DNA from: Deltaproteobacteria bacterium
GTDB taxonomy: Bacteria > Desulfobacterota > Desulfobacteria > Desulfobacterales > B30-G6
Reading direction: 5' to 3'
DNA length: 64,000 nucleotides
Assembly: GCA_022340465.1 (NCBI GenBank)
Contig: JAJDNW010000130.1
Location: 1-64,000, forward strand
The translations under genes were made by a program, and so were the position numbers. Of this stretch, positions 15,295 through 25,339 are shown piece by piece (the first letter of the stretch is position 1; every line of letters begins with the position of its first letter). Below the pieces are notes generated by a model. The model had not been told where the DNA came from. It saw nothing but the letters and a program-made list of their open reading frames with translations, and did not search any database.

Positions 15295-17736
15295 ATGAGA
15301 AACAGCAAAAAGAAAAAGCGCATCGAACATTTTTTTGGACTGGAGGCATATTTCAGGTGGCTCCTCCTGGCCGTGGTGACCGGGGCAATTATTGTGGTTC
15401 TCTTTCCTAGCCTGATCATCAGCCCCCGGGGATATGTATCCGGAGATGTGGTGCTGCGGGACATAAAGGCCACCAAGGATTTCCTGTTCGAAGACAAGCA
15501 GGCCACCCAGCTGCAAAGAGCTTCGGCGGTGGAAAAGGTTCTCACCGTGTACGACCACAACACGGCGCTGGCTCCCGAGCTCGTTCAGCGGGTGGAAACA
15601 TCCTTCGCGGCCATGCGCGCCGTAATCGCAGCGGTAGATTCGCCGCCAAAAGACACGGTGGAAAAAGGTGAAACAGGCAACGGGGCAAGCGAAGATGCGG
15701 CGGGCGAAAATGTCGATAACCGCCCGCACGAAAAGCAGAACCTGCACGATCTGCTGATGGCCCAGAAGCCGGCTTTTGAAAAAAATATCGGGATTGCCTT
15801 CAGCCAGGGGGCCTTTGCGATTCTGGAAAAGGAAGGCTTTTCTACCGATATTTCCGACCGCATAACCAGAATTCTGTCGGAAATTCTCGAAAACGGCGTG
15901 GTGGCCAACAAAGAACTGCTGCTTCAGGAAGCCGAAAAAGGGATCACCCTGAGAAGCATTGACGGGAAAACCGAGCGCACCGTCGTCAATCTGAAGCAGT
16001 TCTACGGTTTGGACCAGTCCAAAGTCATGGTCCGCATTGTGGGGCAGCCTATTCTTGCGGATGTCGACTACAATCTCAGGAACCTGGTGGTGGACGTGGT
16101 GCAGCGCCTGATGAATCCCAACATCACCCTCAACCGCAGCGCCACTGAAGAGCGCAAGCAAAGGGCCGCCGAGGAGGTCCAGCCGATTTTCTACAAGATC
16201 AAGGCCGGAGAAATGCTTTTGCGCGAAGGCGACAGGGTATCCGAGACCCAGTTGTTAAAACTCAAGGCCTTCGAACGCCAGACCAAGACCCAGGCGGTAG
16301 TGGCCAAAAGTGTCGGTGCGGCGATCATCATTGTATGCCTGCTGGTGGGATTGTTCATTATTCACCAGAGCAGGCTTCTCAAGGTTCCCGGAGGGATCAA
16401 CAAAAACCTCCTTTTCATCGGCACCACGCTGCTGCTTGTGGTGCTCGCGGCCAAGTTTTCAGCTTCTCTCGCCGAATCCATCGCCGCCGGGACCCCCTTT
16501 TCCATTCCCGCCAGGGCCATTTTTTACGGTGTACCCCTTGCTGCGGGCGGCATGACCATCTGCCTCTTCATGGGGTTGGAGATCGCCATTCCCTTTGCCA
16601 TTGTCACGGCTTTTTGCGCCGCGACGATATACCACGGACGGTTTGATACATTTATCTATTTTCTCCTCAACGGCACGCTGGCGGCGTACTGGGTTCAAAA
16701 CTGCCGGGAGCGCAAGGTTTTCATCTCCGCCGGTCTCAAACTGGGAGCCTTGAATATCGTTCTGGCCATCGCATCGGAGGTGTATGCCGGCAATCTGTCG
16801 GGCAGGGTGCTTGCCTGGGGGGGCGCCTTTGCCTTTGCGGGCGGCATCGGTACGGGCGTCACGACCCTTGGCCTGGCCCCCCTGATGGAAATGATTTTTG
16901 GTTATACGACCGATATCACCTTGCTGGAACTGGCCAACCTGGACCGCCCCATTCTGAGAAAACTCATGATCGAGGCGCCCGGCACCTACCACCATTCCAT
17001 GGTCGTGGGAAGCATGGTGGAAGCCGCCGCGGCGGAAATAGGCGCCAATCCACTCCTGGCCAAGGTTTGCGGCTACTACCATGACATTGGCAAAATCAGG
17101 AAACCGCTCTACTTCATCGAAAACCAGACCGACGGGGTCAACCGGCACGACAAACTGGCACCTTCCATGTCCAGTCTGATTCTGATCGCCCATGTCAAGA
17201 ACGGCGTGGAGATCGCCAGGCAGAACAAACTGGGGCAGGGTATTATCGACACGATCCAGCAGCATCACGGGACGAGCCTGATCAGTTATTTTTATGAGAA
17301 GGCGCGGCAGAAAAAAGGGGACGATGCCGTGAAAATAGATGCGTTCAGGTATCCCGGACCCAGGCCGCAGACCCGTGAGGCCGGGCTGGTCATGCTGGCC
17401 GATGTCGTCGAGGCGGCCTCAAGAACGCTTGACAACCCGACCGCCTCCAGGATTCAAAAGCTGACCCAGGATCTGTTCAACAAAATATTTTCGGACGGGC
17501 AGCTGGACAACTGCGAACTTACCTTGAAGGACCTGCATAAAATAGCCAGAAGCTATTACAAGATTTTGACCGGAATCCATCATCATCGCATCGAGTACAA
17601 CGAATCCGTCTCCAAACAGAACGGAAAAGAAGCCAATGGGAGTGCTGATAGACAACCGCCAGGCAACACATCCGATAAAGCTGGACAAAATCGAACGGAA
17701 GGCACAGGCCATCTTAGACGCCTTGGGATGTCCTGA
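15295..17736 (+). CDS. 7TM-HD family phosphohydrolase (PgpH/YqfF-like)
   Basis: An 813-residue membrane protein. One N-terminal helix (about 22-44) is followed by a long extracytoplasmic HDED-type domain (about 50-330), seven membrane helices (about 340-520) and a cytoplasmic HD domain (about 560-740). Metal-binding blocks are YHHSMVVG and CGYYHDIGKIRKP. In Gram-positives the homologue PgpH hydrolyses cyclic di-AMP; the same substrate here is inference. The start ATG 15295 lies 4 nt after the phoH stop. Its last 101 nt overlap the start of ybeY, an unusually long overlap but consistent with the standard phoH-HD-ybeY order. Confidence 0.9.
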   Translation: MRNSKKKKRIEHFFGLEAYFRWLLLAVVTGAIIVVLFPSLIISPRGYVSGDVVLRDIKATKDFLFEDKQATQLQRASAVEKVLTVYDHNTALAPELVQRVETSFAAMRAVIAAVDSPPKDTVEKGETGNGASEDAAGENVDNRPHEKQNLHDLLMAQKPAFEKNIGIAFSQGAFAILEKEGFSTDISDRITRILSEILENGVVANKELLLQEAEKGITLRSIDGKTERTVVNLKQFYGLDQSKVMVRIVGQPILADVDYNLRNLVVDVVQRLMNPNITLNRSATEERKQRAAEEVQPIFYKIKAGEMLLREGDRVSETQLLKLKAFERQTKTQAVVAKSVGAAIIIVCLLVGLFIIHQSRLLKVPGGINKNLLFIGTTLLLVVLAAKFSASLAESIAAGTPFSIPARAIFYGVPLAAGGMTICLFMGLEIAIPFAIVTAFCAATIYHGRFDTFIYFLLNGTLAAYWVQNCRERKVFISAGLKLGALNIVLAIASEVYAGNLSGRVLAWGGAFAFAGGIGTGVTTLGLAPLMEMIFGYTTDITLLELANLDRPILRKLMIEAPGTYHHSMVVGSMVEAAAAEIGANPLLAKVCGYYHDIGKIRKPLYFIENQTDGVNRHDKLAPSMSSLILIAHVKNGVEIARQNKLGQGIIDTIQQHHGTSLISYFYEKARQKKGDDAVKIDAFRYPGPRPQTREAGLVMLADVVEAASRTLDNPTASRIQKLTQDLFNKIFSDGQLDNCELTLKDLHKIARSYYKILTGIHHHRIEYNESVSKQNGKEANGSADRQPPGNTSDKAGQNRTEGTGHLRRLGMS

Positions 17737-18076
17737 AAAAGAACTTTCCATCCTGCTTGTCGACGATCCCCAGATAGCCGACCTCAATGTTACCTACCTG
17801 AACCGGGAAGGCCCGACCAACGTCATCGCCTTTCCCATGCAGGAGGGCGAGTTTGCCGGCATCACACCGGATCTTCTGGGGGATGTGGTCATATCATTAG
17901 ACACGGCCGCAAGGGAAGGACTGACGGCCGGTGTCGACATGGAATCCCGCGCTGTTGAGCTTTTGGTTCACGGCGTGCTGCACCTGATGGGCTATGACCA
18001 TGAGAATGACGAGCATGAAGCGCGCCGCATGGAGAGGAAAAGCGAGGACGTGCTGGCGGCGATTCGGCAGCTTTGA
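17636..18076 (+). CDS. ybeY: Endoribonuclease YbeY (rRNA maturation factor)
   Basis: A 146-residue zinc-dependent RNase involved in 16S rRNA 3'-end maturation and ribosome quality control. The metal motif H-x3-H-x5-H is at His112, His116 and His122 (HGVLHLMGYDH). The PTNVIAFP block (60-67) is typical. The start ATG 17636 lies within the 3' end of the upstream HD gene, overlapping it by 101 nt in another frame; GTG 17642 is an alternative. The order phoH, HD phosphohydrolase, ybeY is widely conserved. Confidence 0.93.
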   Translation: MGVLIDNRQATHPIKLDKIERKAQAILDALGCPEKELSILLVDDPQIADLNVTYLNREGPTNVIAFPMQEGEFAGITPDLLGDVVISLDTAAREGLTAGVDMESRAVELLVHGVLHLMGYDHENDEHEARRMERKSEDVLAAIRQL

Positions 18077-18196
18077 CGGGATATTCATCTAACTATTGAG
18101 TATATCTCTCGCCCACTTCGTTAACGCACGGTAGAGGACGTAGATATTGGGATTTAGAATTTATAAGCTCCGGTTTGTCCGGACGGAAGGGGTGTT

Positions 18197-19762
18197 ATGT
18201 TTCTGGTGACGGCGGCAGAGATGCGGGAGATGGACCGGCGGACCATCGAATCGTTCGGTTTGCCGGGAAGAATTCTGATGGAGAATGCCGGACGCGGTGC
18301 CGTGCGCGTCATGCGGGCTTATTTCCCCGGTATCGCGTCCCAGCGGGTGGGAATTTTAGCAGGGCGCGGCAACAATGGCGGCGACGGGTTTGTCATCGCC
18401 CGCCGCCTTGCCTGCATGGGAGTGGACGTCTCGGTTTTTCTGCTGTCGAAAAGGTCGCGCGTTGTCGGAGACGCCGGCGCGAATCTGGCATTACTGGATC
18501 CCCTTGGCGTCCCGGTCTTCGAGATCGAGGACCCTGCCGCCCTGCGCAAGAAAAAGCCGGCCATGCGCCGCCGGGAGGTTTGGGTCGACGCGCTTTTGGG
18601 GACCGGTTTGAATGCAGACGTCCGGGGGCATTTCAGGGAAGCGATCGATTTCGTCAACCGGGCGGACAAGCCGGTAGTGGCGGTGGATGTTCCGTCGGGG
18701 CTGAATGCCGACACCGGACAAATCTGCGGGACCTGCATTCGGGCCAAGGTGACGGTGACGTTCGCCTTTGCCAAGCTTGGCTGTGCCGTTTTTCCAGGCG
18801 CCGCATGTTGCGGAGCGCTCGAAGTTGTCGATATCGGCATCCCCCCCTTCATTACGGCGGCCGTGAATCCACGGCAGGTCTGGATTACGCCCGCCGGCCT
18901 GCGGCCGTTATTGCGGCAGCGGGCTCCTGACGTTCACAAAGGGACGACCGGCCACCTCATGGTGGTTGCGGGGTCGCCGGGCAAAACCGGTGCGGCATCC
19001 ATGAGTGCCATGGCGGCCATGCGTGCCGGAGCCGGGCTGGTAACTCTTGGGGTACCGGCGGGGCTCAACGGGATCGTCGAACCGCAGGTCACGGAAGCCA
19101 TGACCGTCCCTCTGCCCGAGACCGTGGATGGTTTGCTGGACAGTTCTGCATTGAGAATCGTGAAAGCGATGCTTCCTGGCAAGCGCTGCGTCGCCTTCGG
19201 CCCCGGAATCGGTACGGGAGACGGGGCCGGGCGGTTCCTGGCCGGACTCATAGAAAGCAGTCCCATCCCCCTGGTGATCGATGCGGACGGCATCAACCTC
19301 CTGGCCGGGAATCCGGGCATGCTTAAGAAGGCGAGGGCCGCCGTGACCATCACCCCGCACCCTGGTGAGATGGCGCGCCTTCTCGGCACAACCCCTGCGC
19401 AGGTTCAGGAGGACCGCGTCGGATGTGCACGCGATGTTGCCGCGCGCTACGGTGTCCACGTCGTGCTCAAGGGGGCGGCCACCGTCATCGCTCATCCGGA
19501 AGGAAACGTTCACGTCAATCAAACGGGAAATCCCGGCATGGCGTCAGGCGGGATGGGGGATATTCTCACCGGTCTGGTTGCCGGATTCACGGTTCAGGGG
19601 TATAGCGTCGACGCCGCTGCGCGCCTGGGCGTCTACCTGCACGGCCGTGCGGCCGATACCCTTGCCGCTGCCAAGGGGCCCGTCGGGTTTTTGGCGACGG
19701 AGGTCATGAACCGGATACCGGAAGAGATCCGTTTGCTGGCAACAAACTCATTTGATGCTTGA
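18197..19762 (+). CDS. nnr: Bifunctional NAD(P)H-hydrate epimerase/dehydratase
   Basis: A 521-residue metabolite-repair enzyme. The N-terminal YjeF_N epimerase domain (about 1-215) carries GRGNNGGDGFV and interconverts R and S NAD(P)HX. The C-terminal ribokinase-like dehydratase domain (about 225-515) uses ADP to restore NAD(P)H and carries PGMASGGMGDILTG. Full length matches the usual fusion. It lies 120 nt after ybeY and 12 nt before tsaE, a common pairing. The start ATG 18197 has a weak GGAAGGGG-type site 5-12 nt upstream. Confidence 0.95.
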   Translation: MFLVTAAEMREMDRRTIESFGLPGRILMENAGRGAVRVMRAYFPGIASQRVGILAGRGNNGGDGFVIARRLACMGVDVSVFLLSKRSRVVGDAGANLALLDPLGVPVFEIEDPAALRKKKPAMRRREVWVDALLGTGLNADVRGHFREAIDFVNRADKPVVAVDVPSGLNADTGQICGTCIRAKVTVTFAFAKLGCAVFPGAACCGALEVVDIGIPPFITAAVNPRQVWITPAGLRPLLRQRAPDVHKGTTGHLMVVAGSPGKTGAASMSAMAAMRAGAGLVTLGVPAGLNGIVEPQVTEAMTVPLPETVDGLLDSSALRIVKAMLPGKRCVAFGPGIGTGDGAGRFLAGLIESSPIPLVIDADGINLLAGNPGMLKKARAAVTITPHPGEMARLLGTTPAQVQEDRVGCARDVAARYGVHVVLKGAATVIAHPEGNVHVNQTGNPGMASGGMGDILTGLVAGFTVQGYSVDAAARLGVYLHGRAADTLAAAKGPVGFLATEVMNRIPEEIRLLATNSFDA

Positions 19763-19774
19763 CATCGAGTCGTT

Positions 19775-20263
19775 ATGGAACTCGCTTTTACCACCAACTC
19801 GGCGCAGGAGACCGCAGAACTGGGCGAAGCTATGGGGCGATCCATCACGGCACCGGTGGTGATTGCCCTGACCGGTGACCTGGGAAGCGGCAAGACCGTC
19901 TTCGTGCAGGGGCTGGCACGCGGCCTGTCGGTTCCCGACGAATACTATGTCACCAGCCCTTCGTACACACTGATCAATGCCTACCCGGGACGGCTGCCCC
20001 TCTATCACGCAGACCTCTACCGCCTCGAAGGGGGTGCGGATTTAGAAGACCTCGAGCTGGATGACCTGGCCGGCGGTGAGGGCGTCGTGGCCATAGAATG
20101 GGCCGAGCGGATCGAGCTGAAGGATCTCGAGGAACATGTGTCGGTGCGGATCCTGACGGCCGGTGAATCTTACCGTGTGGTTTACCTATCCGGAACTGGA
20201 CAGAGCCATTCCGATCTGTTAAAGGAAACCGAAAAAAGGTTGAGGGAACCATCATGGCGTTGA
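19775..20263 (+). CDS. tsaE: tRNA threonylcarbamoyladenosine biosynthesis ATPase TsaE
   Basis: A 162-residue P-loop protein with Walker A GDLGSGKT at 34-41 and the YLTSPSYT-like block (here [15 protein letters not shown], about 55-69). TsaE drives the TsaBD complex that makes t6A37 in ANN-decoding tRNAs. The family order nnr-tsaE is conserved. The gene ends inside the lysC start (10-nt overlap at 20254-20263), which suggests coupling. Confidence 0.93.
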   Translation: MELAFTTNSAQETAELGEAMGRSITAPVVIALTGDLGSGKTVFVQGLARGLSVPDEYYVTSPSYTLINAYPGRLPLYHADLYRLEGGADLEDLELDDLAGGEGVVAIEWAERIELKDLEEHVSVRILTAGESYRVVYLSGTGQSHSDLLKETEKRLREPSWR

Positions 20264-21471
20264 TCGTACAAAAATACGGCGGAACTTCAGTGGCGGATCT
20301 GGATAGAATCCGGAACGTGGCAAAAAAGGTAATCAAAACCCATGACCGGGGGAACAACGTGGTTGTCATTCTGTCGGCCATGGCCGGCGTAACCGACAAG
20401 CTCATCAACATGGCAACCGGTGTGAGCGATGATCCGGACAAACGGGAACTGGACGTCCTGCTGGCCACCGGCGAGCAGACCACCGCGGCCTTGCTGGCCA
20501 TGATGCTGAAATCCATGGATTACCCGGCGCAGTCTTTGCTGGGCCACCAGGCGGAGGTGGTGACCGACTGCGATTTCGGGAATGCGCGCATCATCGAAAT
20601 AGGCGCCAAACGAATCACGGAGCTGTTGGAAAAAGGAACCATCGTCGTGGTAGCCGGGTTCCAGGGAATCGATTTGCAAGGCAACATAACCACTCTGGGC
20701 CGCGGCGGTTCGGACACGTCGGCCGTGGCCATTGCCGCAGCGCTCAAGGCCGACATGTGCGAGATATATACGGACGTGGACGGAATCTACACCGCTGACC
20801 CGAATGTCTGCCACAAGGCAAGAAAACTTAAAATGATATCGTATGACGAGATGCTCAACATGGCCAGCCTCGGTGCAAAGGTCCTGCAGATAAGGTCGGT
20901 GGGATTTGCCAAGAAATACAACATACCCGTGCACGTACGGTCGTCATTTTCCGAGGAGGAAGGAACAATGGTGGTAAACGAGGATTTCGGAATGGAACAG
21001 CTGATGGTGTCCGGGGTAACCCACGACAAGGACCAAGCCCGTATTACCCTGAAAAAGGTGCCGGATCAACCGGGGATCGCCGCCAAGATATTTTCACCTG
21101 TGGCGGAAGCGGGCGTCGTCGTCGACATGATCATTCAAAATACGCGTGTCGGGGGGCAGACGGATCTGACGTTTACGGTGCCGACGTCGGATTTCAGGAA
21201 GACCCTCGACATTCAGCGAAAAGTCGCTGCGGAGATAGGTGCGGAGGACGTTTTCGGCGATGAACATATCGCCAAGGTGTCCGCCATCGGTGTGGGCATG
21301 AAAAACCATTCGGGTGTGGCCTCGATCATGTTCAATGCGCTCGCCCGGGAAAATATCAACATCATCATGATCAGCACGTCGGAGATCAGAATATCCTGCA
21401 TCATCGAGGAGAAGTACACCGAACTGGCGGTCCGCGTTCTGCACACGGCCTTCGGCCTTGACGCGGAGTAA
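20254..21471 (+). CDS. lysC: Aspartate kinase
   Basis: A 405-residue monofunctional aspartokinase, first step of the lysine, threonine and methionine pathway. The N-terminal kinase domain begins with the signature KYGGTS (7-12) and contains [12 protein letters not shown] and [11 protein letters not shown]. Two C-terminal ACT domains (about 265-400) predict feedback control by lysine and/or threonine. The start ATG 20254 overlaps tsaE by 10 nt. No leader, riboswitch or attenuator was seen before it. Confidence 0.95.
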   Translation: MALIVQKYGGTSVADLDRIRNVAKKVIKTHDRGNNVVVILSAMAGVTDKLINMATGVSDDPDKRELDVLLATGEQTTAALLAMMLKSMDYPAQSLLGHQAEVVTDCDFGNARIIEIGAKRITELLEKGTIVVVAGFQGIDLQGNITTLGRGGSDTSAVAIAAALKADMCEIYTDVDGIYTADPNVCHKARKLKMISYDEMLNMASLGAKVLQIRSVGFAKKYNIPVHVRSSFSEEEGTMVVNEDFGMEQLMVSGVTHDKDQARITLKKVPDQPGIAAKIFSPVAEAGVVVDMIIQNTRVGGQTDLTFTVPTSDFRKTLDIQRKVAAEIGAEDVFGDEHIAKVSAIGVGMKNHSGVASIMFNALARENINIIMISTSEIRISCIIEEKYTELAVRVLHTAFGLDAE

Positions 21472-21479
21472 GCCGCCCC

Positions 21480-21578
21480 TTGAAACGCTTCAATGCCGAT
21501 CAGCTCAAGCTCGTCCTTCTGGTGGGCGCCGTCATCCTGGCGGGCGTGGTGTTGCGGTATCTCTTTACAACGCCGTAA
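21480..21578 (+). CDS. Possible 32-residue single-pass membrane peptide
   Basis: TTG 21480 to TAA 21578 encodes a short basic start (KRF), a hydrophobic stretch (about residues 9-29, LKLVLLVGAVILAGVV...) and a TTP end, the layout of a small single-span membrane protein. It begins 8 nt after the lysC stop. A GGAG 12-15 nt upstream is the only ribosome-site candidate, so translation is uncertain. No family is recognised. Codon usage is compatible with the neighbours. Confidence 0.4.
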   Translation: MKRFNADQLKLVLLVGAVILAGVVLRYLFTTP

Positions 21579-21620
21579 TGCTCCGTACGGAAAAAGGATT
21601 CGAGGATTCCACGGAAAAGC

Positions 21621-21664
21621 TCATAGCTGATAGCACGTAGCTCATAGCCCGCTATCAGCTATGA
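21621..21664. repeat. Inverted repeat of TAGCTCATAGC units
   Basis: TCATAGCTGATAGC (21621-21634) and its exact complement (21651-21664) form 14-bp arms around a further AGCTCATAGC-like copy. It sits between lysC and pyrF, which converge here. No T run follows directly, so terminator function is doubtful; a degenerate short-period array is the simpler description. Confidence 0.55.
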
Positions 21665-21749
21665 CCTATAAGCTGGCTTTTTGCTTGGCCCTATACCTCC
21701 AAGCCTTTGGATTTAGCCGAAGGCATAATTCTCGAACATTTTGTTATAA

Positions 21750-22481
21750 TTACGAAATTGCCTGTTCGATTTCTGCCAGGATTGCCCTGGCGGCGGCAAC
21801 GGGATGGGCCGCATCCCTGATGGGGCGGCCGATGACCAGGTAATCCGATCCGTTTTGGATGGCTCCGGCCGGTGTGGCCACCCGGACCTGGTCGTCGTGA
21901 GCGCCGTTTGTTGTCCCCGGGCGGACGCCGGGGGTCACCGCCAGAAAATCGCTGCCGCAGCGGCTTTTAACCGTTCCGGCTTCCAGGGGGGAGCAGATAA
22001 CGCCGGCGCATCCGGATCTGGCGGCGGCCTGGGCCTTTTTCAGAACCAGCGCCTGCAGATTGTCGGCATAGGTGCGTTCGTATCCCGCCTCTTTGAGGTC
22101 ATCGCTTCCCAGGCTGGTCAGCACCGTGACGCCGAGAACCCGCACGCTTTCACCGGCTCCCTCGACGGCGGCCTCGAGCATCCTGACCGAATCGCCGCAG
22201 TGAACCGTGGCCAGGTCGACACCGTACGCGGCCACCTGGCGCATGGCCCGCCGAACGGTCTCGGGTATGTCGTGAAGCTTCAGGTCCAGGAAAATTTTCG
22301 CATCCGGCGCGTGGCGTCTGATCCGGTGGATGATTTCCGGGCCGGTCTTGATAAACAGCTCCAGCCCGACTTTGAAGGTTCCCACCAGGTGGGCCAGCGC
22401 TTTCACGTAGGTCAGCGCCTCGTCCGCCGAAGGCAGGTCAAGCGGGAAAATGAGGTAGTCTCTGGGTTCTTTCGTGGTCAT
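21750..22481 (-). CDS. pyrF: Orotidine 5'-phosphate decarboxylase
   Basis: A 243-residue TIM-barrel enzyme that makes UMP from OMP. The catalytic DxKxxD array is at Asp66, Lys68 and Asp71 in FLDLKLHDIP, and the phosphate-binding GIRP-like segments are VTPGVRPG (about 189-196) and VIGRPIRDA near the C-terminus. The length is normal. It is followed on the opposite strand by lysC and its small ORF, and preceded by a 67-bp gap to rfbB that contains a GCGGCGCAGCCGC palindrome. Confidence 0.95.
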   Translation of the reverse strand: MTTKEPRDYLIFPLDLPSADEALTYVKALAHLVGTFKVGLELFIKTGPEIIHRIRRHAPDAKIFLDLKLHDIPETVRRAMRQVAAYGVDLATVHCGDSVRMLEAAVEGAGESVRVLGVTVLTSLGSDDLKEAGYERTYADNLQALVLKKAQAAARSGCAGVICSPLEAGTVKSRCGSDFLAVTPGVRPGTTNGAHDDQVRVATPAGAIQNGSDYLVIGRPIRDAAHPVAAARAILAEIEQAIS

Positions 22482-22548
22482 ATAACGCTTCCCTGTGTCT
22501 AAGCGGCGCAGCCGCGCTACATACGAAAATTCCGGTTGGGCCGCGGGT

Positions 22549-23619
22549 TCAACCGGGAGTTTCGTATTGGGTGTCGATCCATTTCCGGTATGCGCCGCTG
22601 CGTACCCGGCTGGTCCATTCCGGGTTGTTCAGGTACCAGTCGATGGTTTTTTTCATGCCGCTTTCGAACGTTTCCAGGGGCGTCCATCCCAGTTCGCTGT
22701 TGATCTTGTTGAAATCGATGGCGTAGCGCAGGTCGTGGCCGGGGCGGTCCTTCACAAAGGTGATCAGGCTCTCCCGCGACGGTTTTCCGGCATCCCGGTC
22801 CTCGAGGGGTTCCATTTCGTCAAGGAGGTTGCATATCAGCCGGACCACGTCTATGTTTTGCATTTCACACCGACCGCCGACGTTGTAGGTTTCGCCTGTT
22901 TTTCCCTGCTGCATGATGCCCCAGATGGCGCGACAGTGATCCTCGACATAAAGCCAGTCCCTGACATTGAGCCCCTGACCGTAAACGGGAAGGGGCCTGC
23001 CTTCGCGGGCATTTAAAATCATGAGGGGAATCAGCTTTTCCGGGAACTGGTAAGGGCCGTAATTGTTGGAACAATTGGAAAGGGTTACCGGTAGACCATA
23101 GGTCCGGTAATAGGCTCTAACCAGATGATCCGAAGAGGCCTTGGATGCCGAATAGGGACTGCTGGGGTCATACGGTGTCTTTTCGGTGAACAGTCCCGTC
23201 TTGCCGAGAGAACCGTAGACCTCATCGGTGCTGACATGGTGCATCAGGGAAACCTGGCCCGTCCTTTCCCTGATAATTTCCAGCAGGTTGAAAGTGCCCA
23301 GGATGTTGGTTCTGATGAAATCGTCGGGCCCCAGAATGGACCTGTCCACATGGGATTCTGCGGCAAAATGGCAGACGCCGTCGACATTGTAGGCCTGAAA
23401 CACACGGTCGAGGGCGTCTTTGTCGCAGATGTCCGTTTGGGAAAAAATGTAGCGTTCCGGATATTGCTCGGCGATGCCGGCAAGGTTTTCCATGTTGCCG
23501 GCATAGGTCAGTTTGTCCACGTTGATGATGCGGCCCTTGAAGTCGTCTCTCGAGAAAAGGTAATGGATGAAATTGCTGCCGATAAAGCCGCAGCCGCCGG
23601 TTACGAGAAGATTCTGCAT
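22549..23619 (-). CDS. rfbB: dTDP-glucose 4,6-dehydratase
   Basis: A 356-residue extended short-chain dehydrogenase that converts dTDP-glucose to dTDP-4-keto-6-deoxyglucose for rhamnose and other O-antigen sugars. The NAD-binding TGGCGFIGS starts at residue 6, and the active-site STDEVYG and YSASK blocks are near 130-165. The start ATG 23619 has GGAGG 5 nt upstream; the longer in-frame ATG 23676 is not needed. The usual partners rfbA, C and D are not in the window. Confidence 0.93.
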   Translation of the reverse strand: MQNLLVTGGCGFIGSNFIHYLFSRDDFKGRIINVDKLTYAGNMENLAGIAEQYPERYIFSQTDICDKDALDRVFQAYNVDGVCHFAAESHVDRSILGPDDFIRTNILGTFNLLEIIRERTGQVSLMHHVSTDEVYGSLGKTGLFTEKTPYDPSSPYSASKASSDHLVRAYYRTYGLPVTLSNCSNNYGPYQFPEKLIPLMILNAREGRPLPVYGQGLNVRDWLYVEDHCRAIWGIMQQGKTGETYNVGGRCEMQNIDVVRLICNLLDEMEPLEDRDAGKPSRESLITFVKDRPGHDLRYAIDFNKINSELGWTPLETFESGMKKTIDWYLNNPEWTSRVRSGAYRKWIDTQYETPG

Positions 23620-23729
23620 GCTGCCTCCATGACGTTTGCTGAACGGGGTTCTATCATTTTTACATGGCGGGTTCAACTTTTGTAATGAAAAAAGAACGGT
23701 GAGGGAAAGGCTGCGCTTGGAAAAAAAAG

Positions 23730-23758
23730 TTGAAATTCGAGCGGTGCAGATATAAGAT
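23730..23758 (+). promoter_or_regulatory. Possible promoter for selA
   Basis: TTGAAA (23730-23735) is followed after 17 nt by TAAGAT (23753-23758), or after 15 nt by TATAAG. It lies about 100 nt before the selA start in the divergent rfbB/selA gap. The match is only moderate. Confidence 0.35.
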
Positions 23759-23859
23759 ATATTGTTTACGGATAGTTAATAGCGGCCCGCTTCGGAAAAT
23801 GTCCGCGATGGAGGCCGGCAAACGCCGTGTGCGGCGGGATGGCACGGGTGAGGGGACCC

Positions 23860-25287
23860 ATGGTCAAGGATGACATCAAACGGGAATTGTTGAAAAACCT
23901 GCCGGGAGTCGATCACCTGCTGGAACGCATGCGGACCGATCCGCGGTTCGACGGTGTCCCGCGTTCGGTCAGGCTGGCCGGCGCCAGGGAGGCGATCGAG
24001 GAGATACGGGCGTCCATCCTCCGGGGCGACCCGGATAGCGCTGCGTCCCTTGTACAGGACGCAGGTGCGCTGGAGAAGGCCTGCCGAATCGCCGAAAAGC
24101 GTATGGCTCTCAATCTGCACCCGCTGGTCAACGCCACCGGGGTTATTGTGCACACGAACCTCGGGCGTTCACGGCTGGCCGCAGCCGCCATCAGCAACCT
24201 CGAGGCCATCGGAGCCGGGTATTCAAACCTTGAATTCGATCTTGCATCCGGAAAAAGGGGGTCGCGCTACAGTGCCGTCGAGGACCTGATTTGTGAAATC
24301 AGTGGTGCCGAGGCGGCCATGGCGGTAAACAACAACGCGGGTGGCGTGCTGCTCTGCCTGGATACGCTTGCCAAGGGGAAAAAAGTGGTGGTTTCACGGG
24401 GCGAACTCGTGGAAATAGGAGGCTCTTTCCGGATTCCGGATGTAATGGCCAAAAGCGGCGCCCTGCTCACGGAGGTGGGCGCCACCAATCGCACCCACGC
24501 CAGGGACTATGAAACGGCGATCGACAGTGAAACCGCTTTACTGCTGAAGGTGCACACGAGCAATTTCAGTGTGGTGGGCTTTACCAAGAGCCTGTCCCTG
24601 AAAGAACTGGTGGCCATGGGTAGACAACATCGGTTGCCGGTGATGGAGGACCTCGGCAGCGGAACCTTCGTCGATTTTTCCAAATACGGCGGTATCAATG
24701 AACCGACCGTGCAGGAATCGATCGCCGCCGGGCTGGACGTCGTTACCTTCAGCGGCGACAAGTTGCTGGGCGGACCCCAGGCCGGCATCATTGCGGGATC
24801 GAAGGCGATTCTCGACAGAATCAAACAGAATCCGCTCACGAGGGCCCTGCGCATCGACAAACTGACCCTCGCCGCGTTGGAGAGCACCCTGCGTCTTTAC
24901 AGGGATGAAAAACAGGCCGTTGAAGAAATTCCCACATTGAAAATGCTGACGGCAGCACCGGAAATCCTGGAGGAGAAAGCCGGGCGGCTTGCCGCTATGC
25001 TTGAACGGACGGCCGGGGAACATTTCGATGTAAGGACGATCGGAGGGACCTCCCGCGCGGGAGGAGGAGCCATGCCGCTTGCGGATCTGCCGACCACCTG
25101 TGTGGGCGTCGAACCGAAAGGCATGTCGGTAAACCGGTTGGAGCGGCTTCTCCGTGGCGGGCGGCCAGCGGTCATCGGGCGGATCGAAGCGGATCTTTTT
25201 ATTCTGGATGTTCGCACCGTGCGGGAAGATGAATTTCCCATCATCGTGAATGCGGTGAAAAGCGTCATGCGGACGGGCGATGCATGA
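23860..25287 (+). CDS. selA: L-seryl-tRNA(Sec) selenium transferase
   Basis: A 475-residue PLP enzyme that converts Ser-tRNA(Sec) to Sec-tRNA(Sec) using selenophosphate. The PLP lysine is Lys301 in FSGDKLLGGPQAG, close to Lys295 of the E. coli enzyme, and HPLVNATGVIVHTNLGRS is a hallmark block. The start is ATG 23860, with a GAGGGG site; ATG 23839 is also possible. Its presence means selenoproteins should exist in this genome, matching the candidate at 322-504. selB, selD and selC are not in the window; the next gene is unrelated, separated by about 50 nt. Confidence 0.95.
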   Translation: MVKDDIKRELLKNLPGVDHLLERMRTDPRFDGVPRSVRLAGAREAIEEIRASILRGDPDSAASLVQDAGALEKACRIAEKRMALNLHPLVNATGVIVHTNLGRSRLAAAAISNLEAIGAGYSNLEFDLASGKRGSRYSAVEDLICEISGAEAAMAVNNNAGGVLLCLDTLAKGKKVVVSRGELVEIGGSFRIPDVMAKSGALLTEVGATNRTHARDYETAIDSETALLLKVHTSNFSVVGFTKSLSLKELVAMGRQHRLPVMEDLGSGTFVDFSKYGGINEPTVQESIAAGLDVVTFSGDKLLGGPQAGIIAGSKAILDRIKQNPLTRALRIDKLTLAALESTLRLYRDEKQAVEEIPTLKMLTAAPEILEEKAGRLAAMLERTAGEHFDVRTIGGTSRAGGGAMPLADLPTTCVGVEPKGMSVNRLERLLRGGRPAVIGRIEADLFILDVRTVREDEFPIIVNAVKSVMRTGDA

Positions 25288-25339
25288 CCTGCGTCCGGCA
25301 CGGGTCGGAGGCTTTCATAATGGTTAAGGATTGTTGAAC

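Noticed and set aside
14355-15563. 402-codon open frame on the minus strand
   Set aside because: Antisense to phoH and the HD phosphohydrolase gene; the product shows no family pattern.
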